A program made the translations under genes and the position numbers. Of a stretch of 64,000 nucleotides of DNA, positions 29,254 to 38,166 are shown piece after piece. The first letter of the stretch is position 1; each line of letters begins with the position of its first letter. This stretch comes from Alphaproteobacteria bacterium (GTDB taxonomy: Bacteria > Pseudomonadota > Alphaproteobacteria > Sphingomonadales > Kordiimonadaceae). Location of the stretch: assembly GCA_006226495.1 (NCBI GenBank), contig SBGU01000046.1:62001-126000 (forward strand). The letters run 5' to 3'. The notes below the pieces were generated by a model that saw nothing but the letters and a program-made list of their open reading frames with translations, was not told the origin of the DNA and did not search any database.

Positions 29254-29478
29254 ATGCTGACACTTGCGCATCTTGGTACTATCCTGGCATTTGTTTTGAT
29301 CGGTGGTCTTGGCATGGCCGCAATGCAAGATGGCCTGACCACCATCTGGCGCCATCTTGTGGCCCCCAAGGGTGTCGCAAATGACGTGCAGGCCGCCGAA
29401 CCCCGGCGCCAGCCGCGCCGCACCGGCGACAGCCATGTGCCGGCCCGCGTTCGCTGGGCGCGCCCTTCCCTGCACTGA
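29254..29478 (+). CDS. small single-pass membrane protein under double LexA control (SidA-like candidate)
   Basis: 74 residues, family not recognised. An N-terminal hydrophobic helix (about residues 4-25, LAHLGTILAFVLIGGLGMA) is followed by an Arg/Pro-rich soluble tail, so it should sit in the inner membrane. GGAGG lies 5 nt before the ATG. Two perfect LexA boxes flank its promoter, the strongest SOS architecture in the window. Known alphaproteobacterial precedent: Caulobacter SidA, a tiny LexA-controlled inner-membrane protein that blocks division. There is no sequence identity claim here; the analogy rests on size, topology and regulation. Divergent from ppx/gppA. Confidence 0.75.
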   Translation: MLTLAHLGTILAFVLIGGLGMAAMQDGLTTIWRHLVAPKGVANDVQAAEPRRQPRRTGDSHVPARVRWARPSLH

Positions 29479-29659
29479 GAACAACCCGCACCCGGACCTG
29501 CCCGTCCGGGCATACCCGGCATCAGGAATTGATGGCACCCGGACCTGCCAACCCTGAACACGCCTGCGGCAAAAGCGCACAGATGTGCACTTTGGCTGGG
29601 CGGTTCACCAAATTGACATATTCTGTTGGGATAAAGTCTGAAGTTTGGACAGGTGTGCC

Positions 29660-29830
29660 AAAAAATAAGAGGCGCGGCGAACAGATCCGAAAAATGGACT
29701 GATACACCGCGCCTAATCCGAGCGAACCCCCAGGTATGCCCGGCCTCCTGCTGTAGCGGCTGCCGTGTGGCGCCTCGGTTGATCTCACCTCCCCAAGTTG
29801 ATCAACACATCTACAATTTGCCGAAGGTCG
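29660..29830 (-). ncRNA. candidate structured small RNA
   Basis: The 29479-29960 gap (482 bp) has no convincing gene. On the minus strand it shows TTGACA (29863-29858), a weak -10 17 bp on, then about 168 nt with three foldable parts: GTTGATC/GATCAAC with a loop holding GGGGAGGTG, a CCGAG..CTCGG-closed domain, and a final 8-bp stem (AGGCGCGG/CCGCGCCT) with inner pairing, followed by CTTATTTTTT. Size and terminal hairpin suit an sRNA. I could not match it to 6S, SRP RNA or tmRNA. Confidence 0.35.
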
Positions 29831-29960
29831 AAGCATCGGACAGGATTTGCCGCCTGCTGTCAAGTAGCCTTCGGAAAATAAACAATTTTATCGAAGTGCA
29901 ACAGCCGTGCAATCGGTTGTCCTGTCAGGGACCGTTTCAGGCGAAACGGATGAACCGGCC

Positions 29961-30794
29961 TTATTCGACCGGTTCGCCCTGATATTCGGACACGCGGCAA
30001 TATTGTTCGCTGGCGTTCTTGCGAATCCGTGCGCACAGGGATTCAGCTTCATCCTCGGTAATCAGCGGGCCCACGATCAGACGCAGGAAGGTGCCGATGC
30101 CGTCCTGGCTTTGCACATACACCAGCGGGGTCAGGCCATCGAGGTCGGTGCCGAAGGCGCGCGTCAGGCTGCGCCAGCCGCCGGAAACCTGGTCCTTGCT
30201 GCGGTAGGACGCCAGATGCACACCATAGAAGGTCTGGTCGGGCGCCGCCTTGTTGGCGGCCGGCGTGGCAGCAGCAACGGCCGCACCGGTGTCGGCACCC
30301 GAAACGGCCGTACCCGTGGGCGCGCTGTCGGTGGCGGGTTTCTGCTGCACGGGCACGCTGGTCTGGCGCAGGCTGTTGTCGCTCACTTCAACCGAATAGA
30401 TGCGGCCTTCGAGGCTTTTCATCTGCTGGCGGAAGGTCGAGACATCGCCTTTCAGCTTGCTCAGTTCCATCTCGGTTGCCGGGTCTTTCCTGAAATTGCC
30501 CAACTGGGCTTCAAGGGTGGCAAGCTTGGCATCCTGTTCGCGGCTGTGGCGCACCAGATCGACATACAGCCGTTCCAGCGAATTGAAACGGTCCTTCAGT
30601 TCCCGGTGGTCTTCCGAGACCGTACCGACACTGCGTTCAAGGTTGGTCTGGCGGGCTTCCACCAGGACTTCTTCCCCCTGCCACAGGCTGCCCGACGACT
30701 GGCACGCACCAAGGGTCAGGGCAAAACCGGCAATTGTTGCCCGCGAAAGCACCGCCCGAAGGCGCGTCTGGCTGGATGTTGCGATCTGTTTCAT
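29961..30794 (-). CDS. SPOR-domain lipoprotein
   Basis: About 277 residues from ATG 30794, chosen because AGGAAGGG lies upstream and a lipoprotein signal follows at once. The lipobox is LGAC (Cys near residue 29). A coiled-coil stretch (about 45-135, heptad-like LERLYVDLVRHSREQDAKLATLEAQL) leads into an Ala/Thr/Pro linker. The C-terminus has a SPOR-like domain (VHLASYRSKDQVSGGWRSL to the end), which in this family binds denuded peptidoglycan at division sites. Probable envelope or septum-associated protein. Confidence 0.8.
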   Translation of the reverse strand: MKQIATSSQTRLRAVLSRATIAGFALTLGACQSSGSLWQGEEVLVEARQTNLERSVGTVSEDHRELKDRFNSLERLYVDLVRHSREQDAKLATLEAQLGNFRKDPATEMELSKLKGDVSTFRQQMKSLEGRIYSVEVSDNSLRQTSVPVQQKPATDSAPTGTAVSGADTGAAVAAATPAANKAAPDQTFYGVHLASYRSKDQVSGGWRSLTRAFGTDLDGLTPLVYVQSQDGIGTFLRLIVGPLITEDEAESLCARIRKNASEQYCRVSEYQGEPVE

Positions 30795-31015
30795 TCTGGT
30801 ACCCTTCCTGCTCAAGCGACCGGAAACGCTGGAAATCTGCTTGTTTGCGCCAATGTTCCGGCATTCTTGCCGGCTGTATGGCCCATTCTCTCGCGACATT
30901 ATAAGCAAAAGGAATGCCAATATGGTTGCATGGCGAATATTTGCCCGGGCCGGTCTTTACAAGCGCTGCCCTGCCCCCATCTTATAAAGTCTATAATAAT
31001 ATCAGAGACAGCCGA

Positions 31016-31546
31016 ATGGATATCCGCACTTTATGCCTTGGCATCCTCAGTCTTGGGGAAGCCACGGGCTACGAAATCAAAAAAATGGTCACAGAGGGCC
31101 GCTTCAGCTTTTTCAGCGAAGCCAGCTTCGGCTCCATCTATCCGGCGCTGACGCAGATGACCGGCGAAGGCCTTGTTGCCTGTCGCACCGAAGCCCAGGG
31201 CAATCGTCCCGACAAGAAAGTCTACAGCCTGACAGACGCCGGCCGTGCGTATCTTGAGGAACAACTGGCAGAAGCCCCGAGGCCGGACCGCAACCGGTCG
31301 GACTTCCTGGCCGCCCTCCTGTTCGCGGAAGCCGTGAGCCCCGAACGCATCGAAGACCTGATCATCGAACGGGTGTCCCTGCATGACGAACAGATTGCGC
31401 TTCTTAAAGCGCACCTGAAGGATGAACAGGGTACGGTGTCGCGTTTTGTGCTGGAATATGGCCTGGCGATGCAGCAGGCCGCGCGCCGGTTCCTGGCGGA
31501 AAACCGTGCCCGACTGACCGCCCAGCCCGACAAGCGCACAGGCTGA
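31016..31546 (+). CDS. PadR-family transcriptional regulator
   Basis: 176 residues from ATG 31016. PadR winged helix: RTLCLGILSLGEATGYEIKKM, FGSIYPALTQMTGEGLVACR and KKVYSLTDAGRAYL. A helical C-terminal dimerisation part (about 95-176) completes it. A TATAAT-like element sits at about 30992. It has no adjacent transporter or enzyme gene in the same direction, so its target is unclear. The 30795-31015 gap holds the divergent leaders of this gene and the SPOR lipoprotein. Confidence 0.88.
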   Translation: MDIRTLCLGILSLGEATGYEIKKMVTEGRFSFFSEASFGSIYPALTQMTGEGLVACRTEAQGNRPDKKVYSLTDAGRAYLEEQLAEAPRPDRNRSDFLAALLFAEAVSPERIEDLIIERVSLHDEQIALLKAHLKDEQGTVSRFVLEYGLAMQQAARRFLAENRARLTAQPDKRTG

Positions 31547-31551
31547 AGAAT

Positions 31552-31582
31552 ACGCCCCGGGCCTTCCGGGCGGGGCGTTTTT
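31552..31582 (+). terminator. terminator of padR
   Basis: Stem ACGCCCC/GGGGCGT with further inner pairing, followed by TTTTT. Confidence 0.8.
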
Positions 31583-31588
31583 GTATAT

Positions 31589-32356
31589 TCAGATACTTTT
31601 TTTCTGGTTCAGTCGCCTGCGGAACGCCATGAAGGTGAAGGGCATGGTGCCCAGATAGACGATTGCGATCAGGATCAGCACTTCCCAGGTGCGGGCAAAC
31701 AGCCCGGCGATCACAGCGCCGATGATCAGCATCACCGGCACAAACCATTCCTTCGGCACCCTGAGCGCCTTCAGGGATATGGTCGGCAGGGTCGATACCA
31801 TCAGCACCGCAACCACCAGCGAATAGGCCGCGACAAAATACTGCAGCTTGCGGATAAACTCGACCTCGAAGGCGAATTCCACCATCAGCGGCACCAAAAG
31901 GAGCGCTGCCCCCATGGGTGCCGGCACACCGGTCAGGAAACCATAGCGCTTGCGCGGCTCGTCATCATCCTCGAGCCGGGAATTGAAGCGCGCCAGCCGA
32001 AGTGCCATGGCAATGGCATAAATCAGCGCCGCGGCCCAGCCCAGCCGGTCCAGGGTCTGCAAGCCCCAAAGATACAGGATCACCGCCGGCGCGACACCAA
32101 AGGCCACGATATCCGAGAGGGAATCCAGCTCCGCACCAAATTTGCTGGTGCTTTTGAGAAGCCGGGCAACCGTGCCGTCAAGGCCGTCGAACACACCGGC
32201 CAAGAGGATGCCGGCCACCGCCAGTTCCCATTTGCCAGCCAGCGCAAAGCGGATTGAGGTCAGGCCCGCCATGAAGGCAAACAGGGTCACCACATTCGGC
32301 AGGATGGTGCGAATGGAAATAGACTTGAACAGCAGTGCCTTCTTTTCTTCGGCCAT
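31589..32356 (-). CDS. pssA: CDP-diacylglycerol-serine O-phosphatidyltransferase
   Basis: Makes phosphatidylserine from CDP-diacylglycerol and serine. 255 residues, six to eight hydrophobic segments. The CDP-alcohol phosphotransferase motif is complete near residue 57: DGLDGTVARLLKSTSKFGAELDSLSD (D..DG..AR, G...D...D). Directly downstream of psd (12 bp), so phosphatidylserine made here is decarboxylated by its neighbour to phosphatidylethanolamine. Confidence 0.94.
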   Translation of the reverse strand: MAEEKKALLFKSISIRTILPNVVTLFAFMAGLTSIRFALAGKWELAVAGILLAGVFDGLDGTVARLLKSTSKFGAELDSLSDIVAFGVAPAVILYLWGLQTLDRLGWAAALIYAIAMALRLARFNSRLEDDDEPRKRYGFLTGVPAPMGAALLLVPLMVEFAFEVEFIRKLQYFVAAYSLVVAVLMVSTLPTISLKALRVPKEWFVPVMLIIGAVIAGLFARTWEVLILIAIVYLGTMPFTFMAFRRRLNQKKSI

Positions 32357-32368
32357 GGACCGTGCCCG

Positions 32369-33028
32369 TCAGATCTTGCGGGCGATGACGGTTTCACCGC
32401 CAATCATGGTCTGGCCAACCTTCACCATCGGCACCAGGCCGTCGTCAAGATAGATGTCGGTCCGGCTGCCAAAGCGGATCAGGCCAAAACGGTCGCCCCG
32501 CGCCACCGTCTGGTCGTCCGACAGGTCGCACAGGATGCGACGGGCCACAAGGCCGGCCACTTGCGCGAACGCAATGTCATGGCCGTCTTCGGTGGTCATG
32601 CGCACGAGTTGGCGTTCGTTTTCTTCACTGGCATTCTCGTCAGCGGCATTCAGGTATTTGCCAGGCACATAGGCGAGCCTGGTGACCTTGCCCGCGGCAG
32701 GAACCCGGTTCACATGCACGTTGAAAACGGACAGGAAGATCGAGATGCGGGTGCGTGGCGCGTCGCCCATATCCAGTTCGGCCGGCGGCAGCGCTTCGGT
32801 GATCAGGCACACGGTGCCATCGGCAGGGCTGACGAGCACGCCCGGCTCATCCGGCACAACCCGTTCGGGGTCGCGGAAGAAATACAGGCACCAGGCGGTC
32901 AGCACCAGACCGATCCAGCCCAGCGGGTCGGCGACCCAGAAAAGCGCGAGCGACGCGACAAAGAAAATCGCGACAAAAATATGCCCCTCGCGGTTGATCG
33001 GGGTCATCACTACGTCCAGAGCCTTCAT
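32369..33028 (-). CDS. psd: phosphatidylserine decarboxylase proenzyme
   Basis: Converts phosphatidylserine to phosphatidylethanolamine. 219 residues, the short alphaproteobacterial (PSD-A type) form. Hydrophobic N-terminal segments (about 17-48), then SPADGTV and SVFNVHVNR. The self-cleavage site GS is in IRFGSRTD near residue 190, producing the pyruvoyl group on the small C-terminal subunit. First gene of the psd-pssA operon. Confidence 0.95.
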   Translation of the reverse strand: MKALDVVMTPINREGHIFVAIFFVASLALFWVADPLGWIGLVLTAWCLYFFRDPERVVPDEPGVLVSPADGTVCLITEALPPAELDMGDAPRTRISIFLSVFNVHVNRVPAAGKVTRLAYVPGKYLNAADENASEENERQLVRMTTEDGHDIAFAQVAGLVARRILCDLSDDQTVARGDRFGLIRFGSRTDIYLDDGLVPMVKVGQTMIGGETVIARKI

Positions 33029-33253
33029 GGGCCTTGCCTTCTTCCTGTAACTTCAAAAACTGCCACACACTGGCGATTTGCCGGTCCGTCGTCAAGGTCG
33101 GCACAACGCACCGGGCAGCAAATACAGCTATTATATGCCAAGCCGTTCGGGCAAAAGAAAATTCCACCGCTTTTACACTTGTTTAAACCTGTTCGGCGAT
33201 GCTTATATCGCGGACCGGTACTTTATTATTAGCATGGGAATACACGGGGCACC

Positions 33254-33664
33254 ATGAAACTTCAGGACAAGCTTGCCAAAGTCCAGGGCCACCTTGAACG
33301 CCTGGAAGATCCGGCTTTTGACCAGCTCGACTTTGATTGGGAAGGCATCCAGTTCCATGCCCGCGCGGAAGAAGAACATGATGGCGGTGGCAAAATCCAC
33401 CTGAGCGCGACCCTTGGCCGCCTGTATTTCACCGTCGAAAATGCCGCCCAGCGTGCCATGGCAATCGAACGGGTTTATACCACAAACCGGGGCATCGACG
33501 GCGCCTACCAGATCAGCCGCACGGGCGACGTGCGTTTCAACAGTGTCACCCTCACGGACCAGCCGCTCACCGGCTCGGCGCTCATGGGCGCCTTGACCCT
33601 GATCCTTCTGGAAGCCGAAACCCACCTGCGCGCGCTCCGGTCGCACCTGAAGCCGCTGAACTAA
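33254..33664 (+). CDS. hypothetical protein
   Basis: 136 residues, not recognised. A charged helical start (KLQDKLAKVQGHLERLED) is followed by beta-rich segments (IHLSATLGRLYFTVE, DVRFNSVTLTDQPLTG) and a final helix (LILLEAETHLRALRSHL). No signal peptide or membrane segment, so probably cytoplasmic. It is alone between psd and the LysM gene. The 33029-33253 gap (225 bp) holds its leader and the psd leader; I see only A/T-rich promoter-like sequence there. Confidence 0.7.
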   Translation: MKLQDKLAKVQGHLERLEDPAFDQLDFDWEGIQFHARAEEEHDGGGKIHLSATLGRLYFTVENAAQRAMAIERVYTTNRGIDGAYQISRTGDVRFNSVTLTDQPLTGSALMGALTLILLEAETHLRALRSHLKPLN

Positions 33665-33699
33665 CATTCTGAAACCGGGAAATTGGACGGGCGACCAGC

Positions 33700-34731
33700 T
33701 TACTGGTCGTCATCACCCTTGTTTGGCAGGCGGAAAATCTGGCCAGGGTAAATCAGGTCCGGGTCTTTGATCTGTTCGCTGTTTTCCCGGAAGATCACGG
33801 TATAGCGCACACCCGAGCCATATAGCTGGCGTGCAATCTGCCACAAGGTATTGCCCGGGCGGATAAACACGCCCCCTTCCGCAGTCGACGGATCGATAGG
33901 TTCGCCGGTCGCAAACGGCTGTTCGATTCGCAACTGTACCTGGCCTTCGCTGATGGTCTGGTCGACCCGCAGAGTATGCTGGCCCATGCTGATGGCACCG
34001 TCGCGGGTGATAGTCCAGCGGCCCTGGTCGTCGGCGCGGGTACTGCCCACAAATTCGCCGTCCAGATACAGCCGCACCTCGACCCGCGGCAGCGAGCGAC
34101 CGGTGATCACCGGTTTGCCGCCATCACCATAATCGATGGTATCGACACTCAGACTTTCGCCCACTTCCGCAAGCGCGGCCACGCCCGGTTTCTGCAGCAC
34201 CTTGCTGGCACCCTCCCCGCTTTTGGGGGTCAGCACCGCAACCACACCATTCTGCTGGCGTTCCAGGAAGCGCTGGTTGTCGCGTTCGGGTACCGAAACC
34301 ACGACCACGTCATCGGCCTCGGTCACCGCACCATCCGCAGTCTGGCGGCCTTTGAGGTTGAGCTCGACCGAACCGGCCTCAAGCGGTTCCTCGAGGATCA
34401 TGACCCATTCGCCATTCTGGTCGGCGGTAACTTCGGAGATTTTCTTGCCGTTGGCATACAGTTCGACCACGGCGCCCGGCGCCATACGCCCGGCGATCAC
34501 ACCGGTGCCGCCACGCGAGATGCGCACAAGGTCAAATGCCGGTACGGGGTTTTGCTGTTGTTCTGCGGCGGGTTTGCTGTCACCGGCCACCGTGGCCGGT
34601 GCCGCCGGGCTGCCCGCCTCGTCGTCAGAGCCCCCGAAAACATATATCAGCGCGCCGATGGCGATGGCTGCACTGGCGATACCGATGACGATGCGGCGCA
34701 TGTCATCATTTTTGCTTTCGAGTGCGGGCAT
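33700..34731 (-). CDS. LysM-domain envelope protein with Ig-like repeats
   Basis: 343 residues. A membrane anchor (about 12-33, RRIVIGIASAAIAIGALIYVFG) leads to an Ala/Pro linker. Two bacterial Ig-like beta domains follow (about 70-135, with GRMAPGAVVELYANGKKI, and about 205-260, with GRSLPRVEVRLYLDGEFVG). A C-terminal LysM (about 288-337, GNTLWQIARQLYGSG..YPGQIFRLP) should bind peptidoglycan. Typical of alphaproteobacterial envelope proteins. Divergent from the LOG gene across an A/T-rich region with a palindrome. Confidence 0.87.
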   Translation of the reverse strand: MPALESKNDDMRRIVIGIASAAIAIGALIYVFGGSDDEAGSPAAPATVAGDSKPAAEQQQNPVPAFDLVRISRGGTGVIAGRMAPGAVVELYANGKKISEVTADQNGEWVMILEEPLEAGSVELNLKGRQTADGAVTEADDVVVVSVPERDNQRFLERQQNGVVAVLTPKSGEGASKVLQKPGVAALAEVGESLSVDTIDYGDGGKPVITGRSLPRVEVRLYLDGEFVGSTRADDQGRWTITRDGAISMGQHTLRVDQTISEGQVQLRIEQPFATGEPIDPSTAEGGVFIRPGNTLWQIARQLYGSGVRYTVIFRENSEQIKDPDLIYPGQIFRLPNKGDDDQ

Positions 34732-34789
34732 GAAAGGACCTTACAAACCGTTCAACAATGCCTTAACAATCAAGGCTGTATATTGAAAG

Positions 34790-34808
34790 ATGATTTTACA
34801 AAAATCAT
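34790..34808. promoter_or_regulatory. palindrome between the LysM and LOG genes
   Basis: Perfect arms ATGATTTT and AAAATCAT with a 3-nt centre, midway in the 120-bp divergent promoter region. Symmetry and position suggest an operator; the regulator is not in the window. Confidence 0.45.
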
Positions 34809-34851
34809 GTCAATAGTTTGGCATAAATGTCCTCAGGAAGAAGGTTTTTCT

Positions 34852-35442
34852 ATGAAAATGCGGCATCCCATCAAAACTGTGTGTGTTTATTGCGGTTCGC
34901 GGATGGGAAACAAACCGGAATATGCGGCATTGGCGGGTGATGTCGGCCGCCTGATCGCTGACAACGGCATGTCCCTCGTGTATGGCGCCGGTTCGATCGG
35001 GTTGATGGGGGTGGTCGCCCGCGCGGCCCGGGATGGCGGCGCGCCGGTGATCGGCATTATCCCCGAACATCTGGACGCGGTGGAGATCACGCAGGATGGC
35101 CTTGCCGAACTGCATGTCACCAAAAACATGCATGAACGCAAGCTGATGATGTTCGACCGGTCGGACGCCTTCATCGTGCTGCCGGGTGGCCTTGGCACCC
35201 TTGACGAAACCCTGGAGATCATGACCTGGGCGCAGCTCAGCCTGCATGAAAAGCCGATCATCCTCTTGAACCACGAGAATTACTGGAGCCCGCTTCTGGA
35301 ACTGATCGACCATGTGGTCGAAGGCGGTTTTGCGGCCCCCGAAAACGCCCGGCTGCTGCATGTGGTGGAAAGTGCCGAGGAAGCGATCGATTTCCTGGCG
35401 CGCCATACCACCAGCGACGCCAGCAAAAGCCAGCTTTTCTAG
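34852..35442 (+). CDS. LOG family (TIGR00730) Rossmann-fold protein
   Basis: 196 residues. The LOG/lysine-decarboxylase-like signature PGGLGTLDE is present near residue 108, with the opening VCVYCGSRMGNKPEYAALA and GLVYGAGS-type loop (LVYGAGSIGLMG). Characterised members are phosphoribohydrolases that release adenine-type bases from nucleoside monophosphates (cytokinin activation in plants). AGGAAGAAGG lies upstream of the chosen ATG; the longer open frame is antisense to the LysM gene. Confidence 0.9.
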   Translation: MKMRHPIKTVCVYCGSRMGNKPEYAALAGDVGRLIADNGMSLVYGAGSIGLMGVVARAARDGGAPVIGIIPEHLDAVEITQDGLAELHVTKNMHERKLMMFDRSDAFIVLPGGLGTLDETLEIMTWAQLSLHEKPIILLNHENYWSPLLELIDHVVEGGFAAPENARLLHVVESAEEAIDFLARHTTSDASKSQLF

Positions 35443-35538
35443 ATCAAAAGCACGTCATTCGGGGTCGGAAATGGTCATTTTCAGCGCGTAGGCTCTTCAA
35501 CAATTGCAAAACAGGTGATAGTGTGCGCGCAAATTCAC

Positions 35539-35557
35539 GCCGGGGGCCTACCCCGGC
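35539..35557 (+). other. hairpin in the icd leader
   Basis: Stem GCCGGGG/CCCCGGC with a 5-nt loop, 43 bp before the icd start. No T-run follows, so either a weak end signal for the LOG gene or a leader structure. Confidence 0.3.
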
Positions 35558-35599
35558 ATCCAATAGGCCTGTCTGGCTATCAGCTAATTTGAGGGACCA

Positions 35600-36814
35600 A
35601 TGAGCAAGATTAAGGTAAAAAATCCCATTGTTGAGATCGACGGCGACGAGATGACCCGCATCATCTGGCAGTGGATTCGCGAACGTCTGATCCAGCCCTA
35701 TCTCGATGTGGAACTGCTCTATTACGACCTGTCGGTCGAAAAGCGTGACGAAACCAACGACCAGATCACCATCGATTCCGCAAATGCGATCAAGGAACAT
35801 GGCGTTGGCGTGAAATGCGCCACCATCACCCCCGACGAACAGCGCGTCGAGGAATTCAGCCTCAAGAAAATGTGGAAAAGCCCGAACGGCACCATCCGCA
35901 ACATCCTGGGCGGCACCGTGTTCCGCGAGCCGATCATCATCAAGAACGTACCGCGCCTGGTGCCCGGCTGGACCCAGCCGATCGTCATCGGCCGTCATGC
36001 GTTTGGCGACCAGTATCGCGCGACCGACTTCAAGGTTCCGGGCGCCGGCAAGCTGACCATGAAATTCACCCCGGCCGACGGCGGTGAAGCCATCGAGCAT
36101 GAAGTCTACGAATTTGCAGAATCCGGCGTTGCCATGGGCATGTATAACGTCGACGAAAGCATCCGCGATTTCGCCCGCGCCAGCATGAACTATGGCCTGA
36201 TGCGCAAATACCCGGTTTACCTGTCGACCAAGAACACCATCCTGAAGGCCTATGACGGTCGCTTCAAGGACCTGTTCATGGAAGTGTTCGAAGCCGAATT
36301 CAAAGACAAGTTCAAGGATGCCGGCATCACCTACGAACACCGCCTGATCGACGACATGGTTGCCTGCGCGCTCAAGTGGGCCGGCGGTTTTGTCTGGGCC
36401 TGCAAAAACTATGACGGCGACGTGCAGTCCGACACCGTGGCCCAGGGCTTCGGTTCGCTCGGCCTGATGACCTCGGTTCTGATGACCCCCGATGGGAAAA
36501 CGGTTGAAGCCGAAGCCGCACACGGCACGGTGACCCGTCACTACCGCCAGCACCAGCAGGGCAAAGAAACCTCCACGAACCCGATTGCGTCGATCTTCGC
36601 CTGGACCCGTGGCCTGCAGTATCGCGGCAAGATGGACGGCACGCCGGAAGTCATCGAGTTCGCCAAGACGCTCGAGCGCGTCTGCATCGAGACCGTCGAG
36701 CGCGGCGCGATGACCAAAGACCTGGCGCTGCTGATCGGCCCGAACCAGAGCTGGATGACCACCGGCCAGTTCTTCGACAAGATCGACGAGAACCTGAAAG
36801 CCAAACTGGCCTGA
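35600..36814 (+). CDS. icd: NADP-dependent isocitrate dehydrogenase
   Basis: TCA-cycle enzyme converting isocitrate to 2-oxoglutarate with NADPH formation. 404 residues of the homodimeric, eukaryote-like (type II) class common in Alphaproteobacteria: [32 protein letters not shown] (substrate-binding Ser and Arg), ATDFKVPG and [15 protein letters not shown] (NADP region). Gene order icd-channel-alaS-recA keeps a familiar alphaproteobacterial neighbourhood. Ended by a strong terminator. Confidence 0.96.
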   Translation: MSKIKVKNPIVEIDGDEMTRIIWQWIRERLIQPYLDVELLYYDLSVEKRDETNDQITIDSANAIKEHGVGVKCATITPDEQRVEEFSLKKMWKSPNGTIRNILGGTVFREPIIIKNVPRLVPGWTQPIVIGRHAFGDQYRATDFKVPGAGKLTMKFTPADGGEAIEHEVYEFAESGVAMGMYNVDESIRDFARASMNYGLMRKYPVYLSTKNTILKAYDGRFKDLFMEVFEAEFKDKFKDAGITYEHRLIDDMVACALKWAGGFVWACKNYDGDVQSDTVAQGFGSLGLMTSVLMTPDGKTVEAEAAHGTVTRHYRQHQQGKETSTNPIASIFAWTRGLQYRGKMDGTPEVIEFAKTLERVCIETVERGAMTKDLALLIGPNQSWMTTGQFFDKIDENLKAKLA

Positions 36815-36835
36815 GCCAGCCGGCATCCAAACAAG

Positions 36836-36866
36836 AAAAGCCGCCCTGTCCGGGCGGCTTTTTTAT
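36836..36866 (+). terminator. icd terminator
   Basis: 11-bp stem AAAAGCCGCCC/GGGCGGCTTTT with a 5-nt loop and T-run. Confidence 0.9.
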
Positions 36867-36893
36867 TAGCTGTCAAACAGTTACAGCGCCTTG

Positions 36894-38126
36894 TTAAGAC
36901 GCGGCCCGATCCAGCCAATCCTGCCGGTTGGCCAACATCGCCACCCGTTCCTCGGCGCTCAGGAAGCCTTCCTCCACCAGTTCGGCCAGGCGTTCTTCGC
37001 TATAGGCCATGATCTGGCCCACGAGGTCCGGATATAGCGACAGGATCATCAGCATGTCCGGATTTTCAAGCCACAGCACGCGGCAGCGCGTGCGCGCAAT
37101 CGCCGCCACCTGGTGCCGCCCTTCCGAGATCAGGCCACATTCGCCCAACAGGTCGCCAGACCGCACAGGGATGGTTCGGTGTTTGAAAAAGGCGCTGATT
37201 TCACCCGACATAACAAAATAGAGCCCGTTGTCCATATCCGCCTTGTGCGCAAGCACAGTGCCGGGCGCAATGGCGAGGGAGCGCACGCGCATGGCAACCT
37301 CGTGCGCCACTTCGCGCGGCAGGCGGGCGAAGACCGGGAAATCGTCCACCACCTCGACCGGCACGGCAAATTCGCGCCGGTGTACTTCATCCGAGAAACC
37401 CGACGCCACGATACCGATGGGCAGCGCAAAAAACGCAAGGCCGAAAATCATCACAAACCCACCGACGATCTTGCCGGCAACCGTGATCGGCACGACATCG
37501 CCGTAGCCCACAGTTGTCAGGGTCGCAAGCGCCCACCAGAGCGCGGCAGGTATGCTGCCGAACTTGTCGGGCTGGGCCTCGTGTTCGACATGGTGCATCA
37601 CGGTCGCGGCCAGGAACAGAAGCCCCATCATCACGATAAGCGCCGCGAACAATGCCCGGCGCTCAGCAAAAATCACCCGGCCGAGCGAAGCCAGCGCCGG
37701 CGAATAGCGCACCAGTTTGAGAAGCCTGAGCAGGCGGAAAACCCTGAGTTCACGCAAATCGACGCTGACAAAGGCACCCAGATAGAAAGGCAAAATGGCC
37801 ATAAGGTCAATGAGCGCAAGGGGCGAGAATATATAACGCAGGCGCCGTTTCGCCGGGCTGTCGCCGGCAACGGCTTCGCGTTCGGCGCTGGCCCATACGC
37901 GCGCCAGATATTCCCCGGTGAAAATGATCACCGATACCGTATCGAACACATGGAACCATGGGCCGTAAGCCGCCCAGAATTCCGGCACGGTTTCAAGGGC
38001 GACCATCGCCAGATTGACGAGGATCAGCCCGATCATGAAATATTCGAAGAAGGCGGCCGCGCGCCCGGCAAAACTGCCAAGCTCGAGGAAATCGTAGGTC
38101 CGGCGCCTGAGGCCCGCTGCTTTCAT
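36894..38126 (-). CDS. voltage-sensor K+ channel with cyclic nucleotide-binding domain
   Basis: 410 residues. Six membrane segments: the S4-like helix RELRVFRLLRLLKLVRY carries regular arginines, and the pore loop has the K+ filter TVGYGD. A C-linker and cyclic nucleotide-binding domain follow (about 270-390, with AHKADMDNGLYFVMSGEIS and the phosphate-cassette region GDLLGECGLI..RTRCRVLWL), as in MlotiK1. ATG 38126 is chosen over a longer frame that overlaps alaS; it begins 40 bp after the alaS stop, so it probably shares the alaS transcript. Confidence 0.92.
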   Translation of the reverse strand: MKAAGLRRRTYDFLELGSFAGRAAAFFEYFMIGLILVNLAMVALETVPEFWAAYGPWFHVFDTVSVIIFTGEYLARVWASAEREAVAGDSPAKRRLRYIFSPLALIDLMAILPFYLGAFVSVDLRELRVFRLLRLLKLVRYSPALASLGRVIFAERRALFAALIVMMGLLFLAATVMHHVEHEAQPDKFGSIPAALWWALATLTTVGYGDVVPITVAGKIVGGFVMIFGLAFFALPIGIVASGFSDEVHRREFAVPVEVVDDFPVFARLPREVAHEVAMRVRSLAIAPGTVLAHKADMDNGLYFVMSGEISAFFKHRTIPVRSGDLLGECGLISEGRHQVAAIARTRCRVLWLENPDMLMILSLYPDLVGQIMAYSEERLAELVEEGFLSAEERVAMLANRQDWLDRAAS

Positions 38127-38166
38127 GGTTGTCCCCTGTCGCTGCGGTGCCTCATGCCGGTTTCCT

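Noticed and set aside
29491-29510. Hairpin CCCGGAC/GTCCGGG after the small SOS gene
   Set aside because: Only 7 bp and no T-run; cannot be called a terminator.
29522-29863. 113-codon minus-strand frame in the non-coding stretch
   Set aside because: Reads through the hairpins and the T-run, unlikely composition, no SD-start pair; a structured RNA explains the region better.
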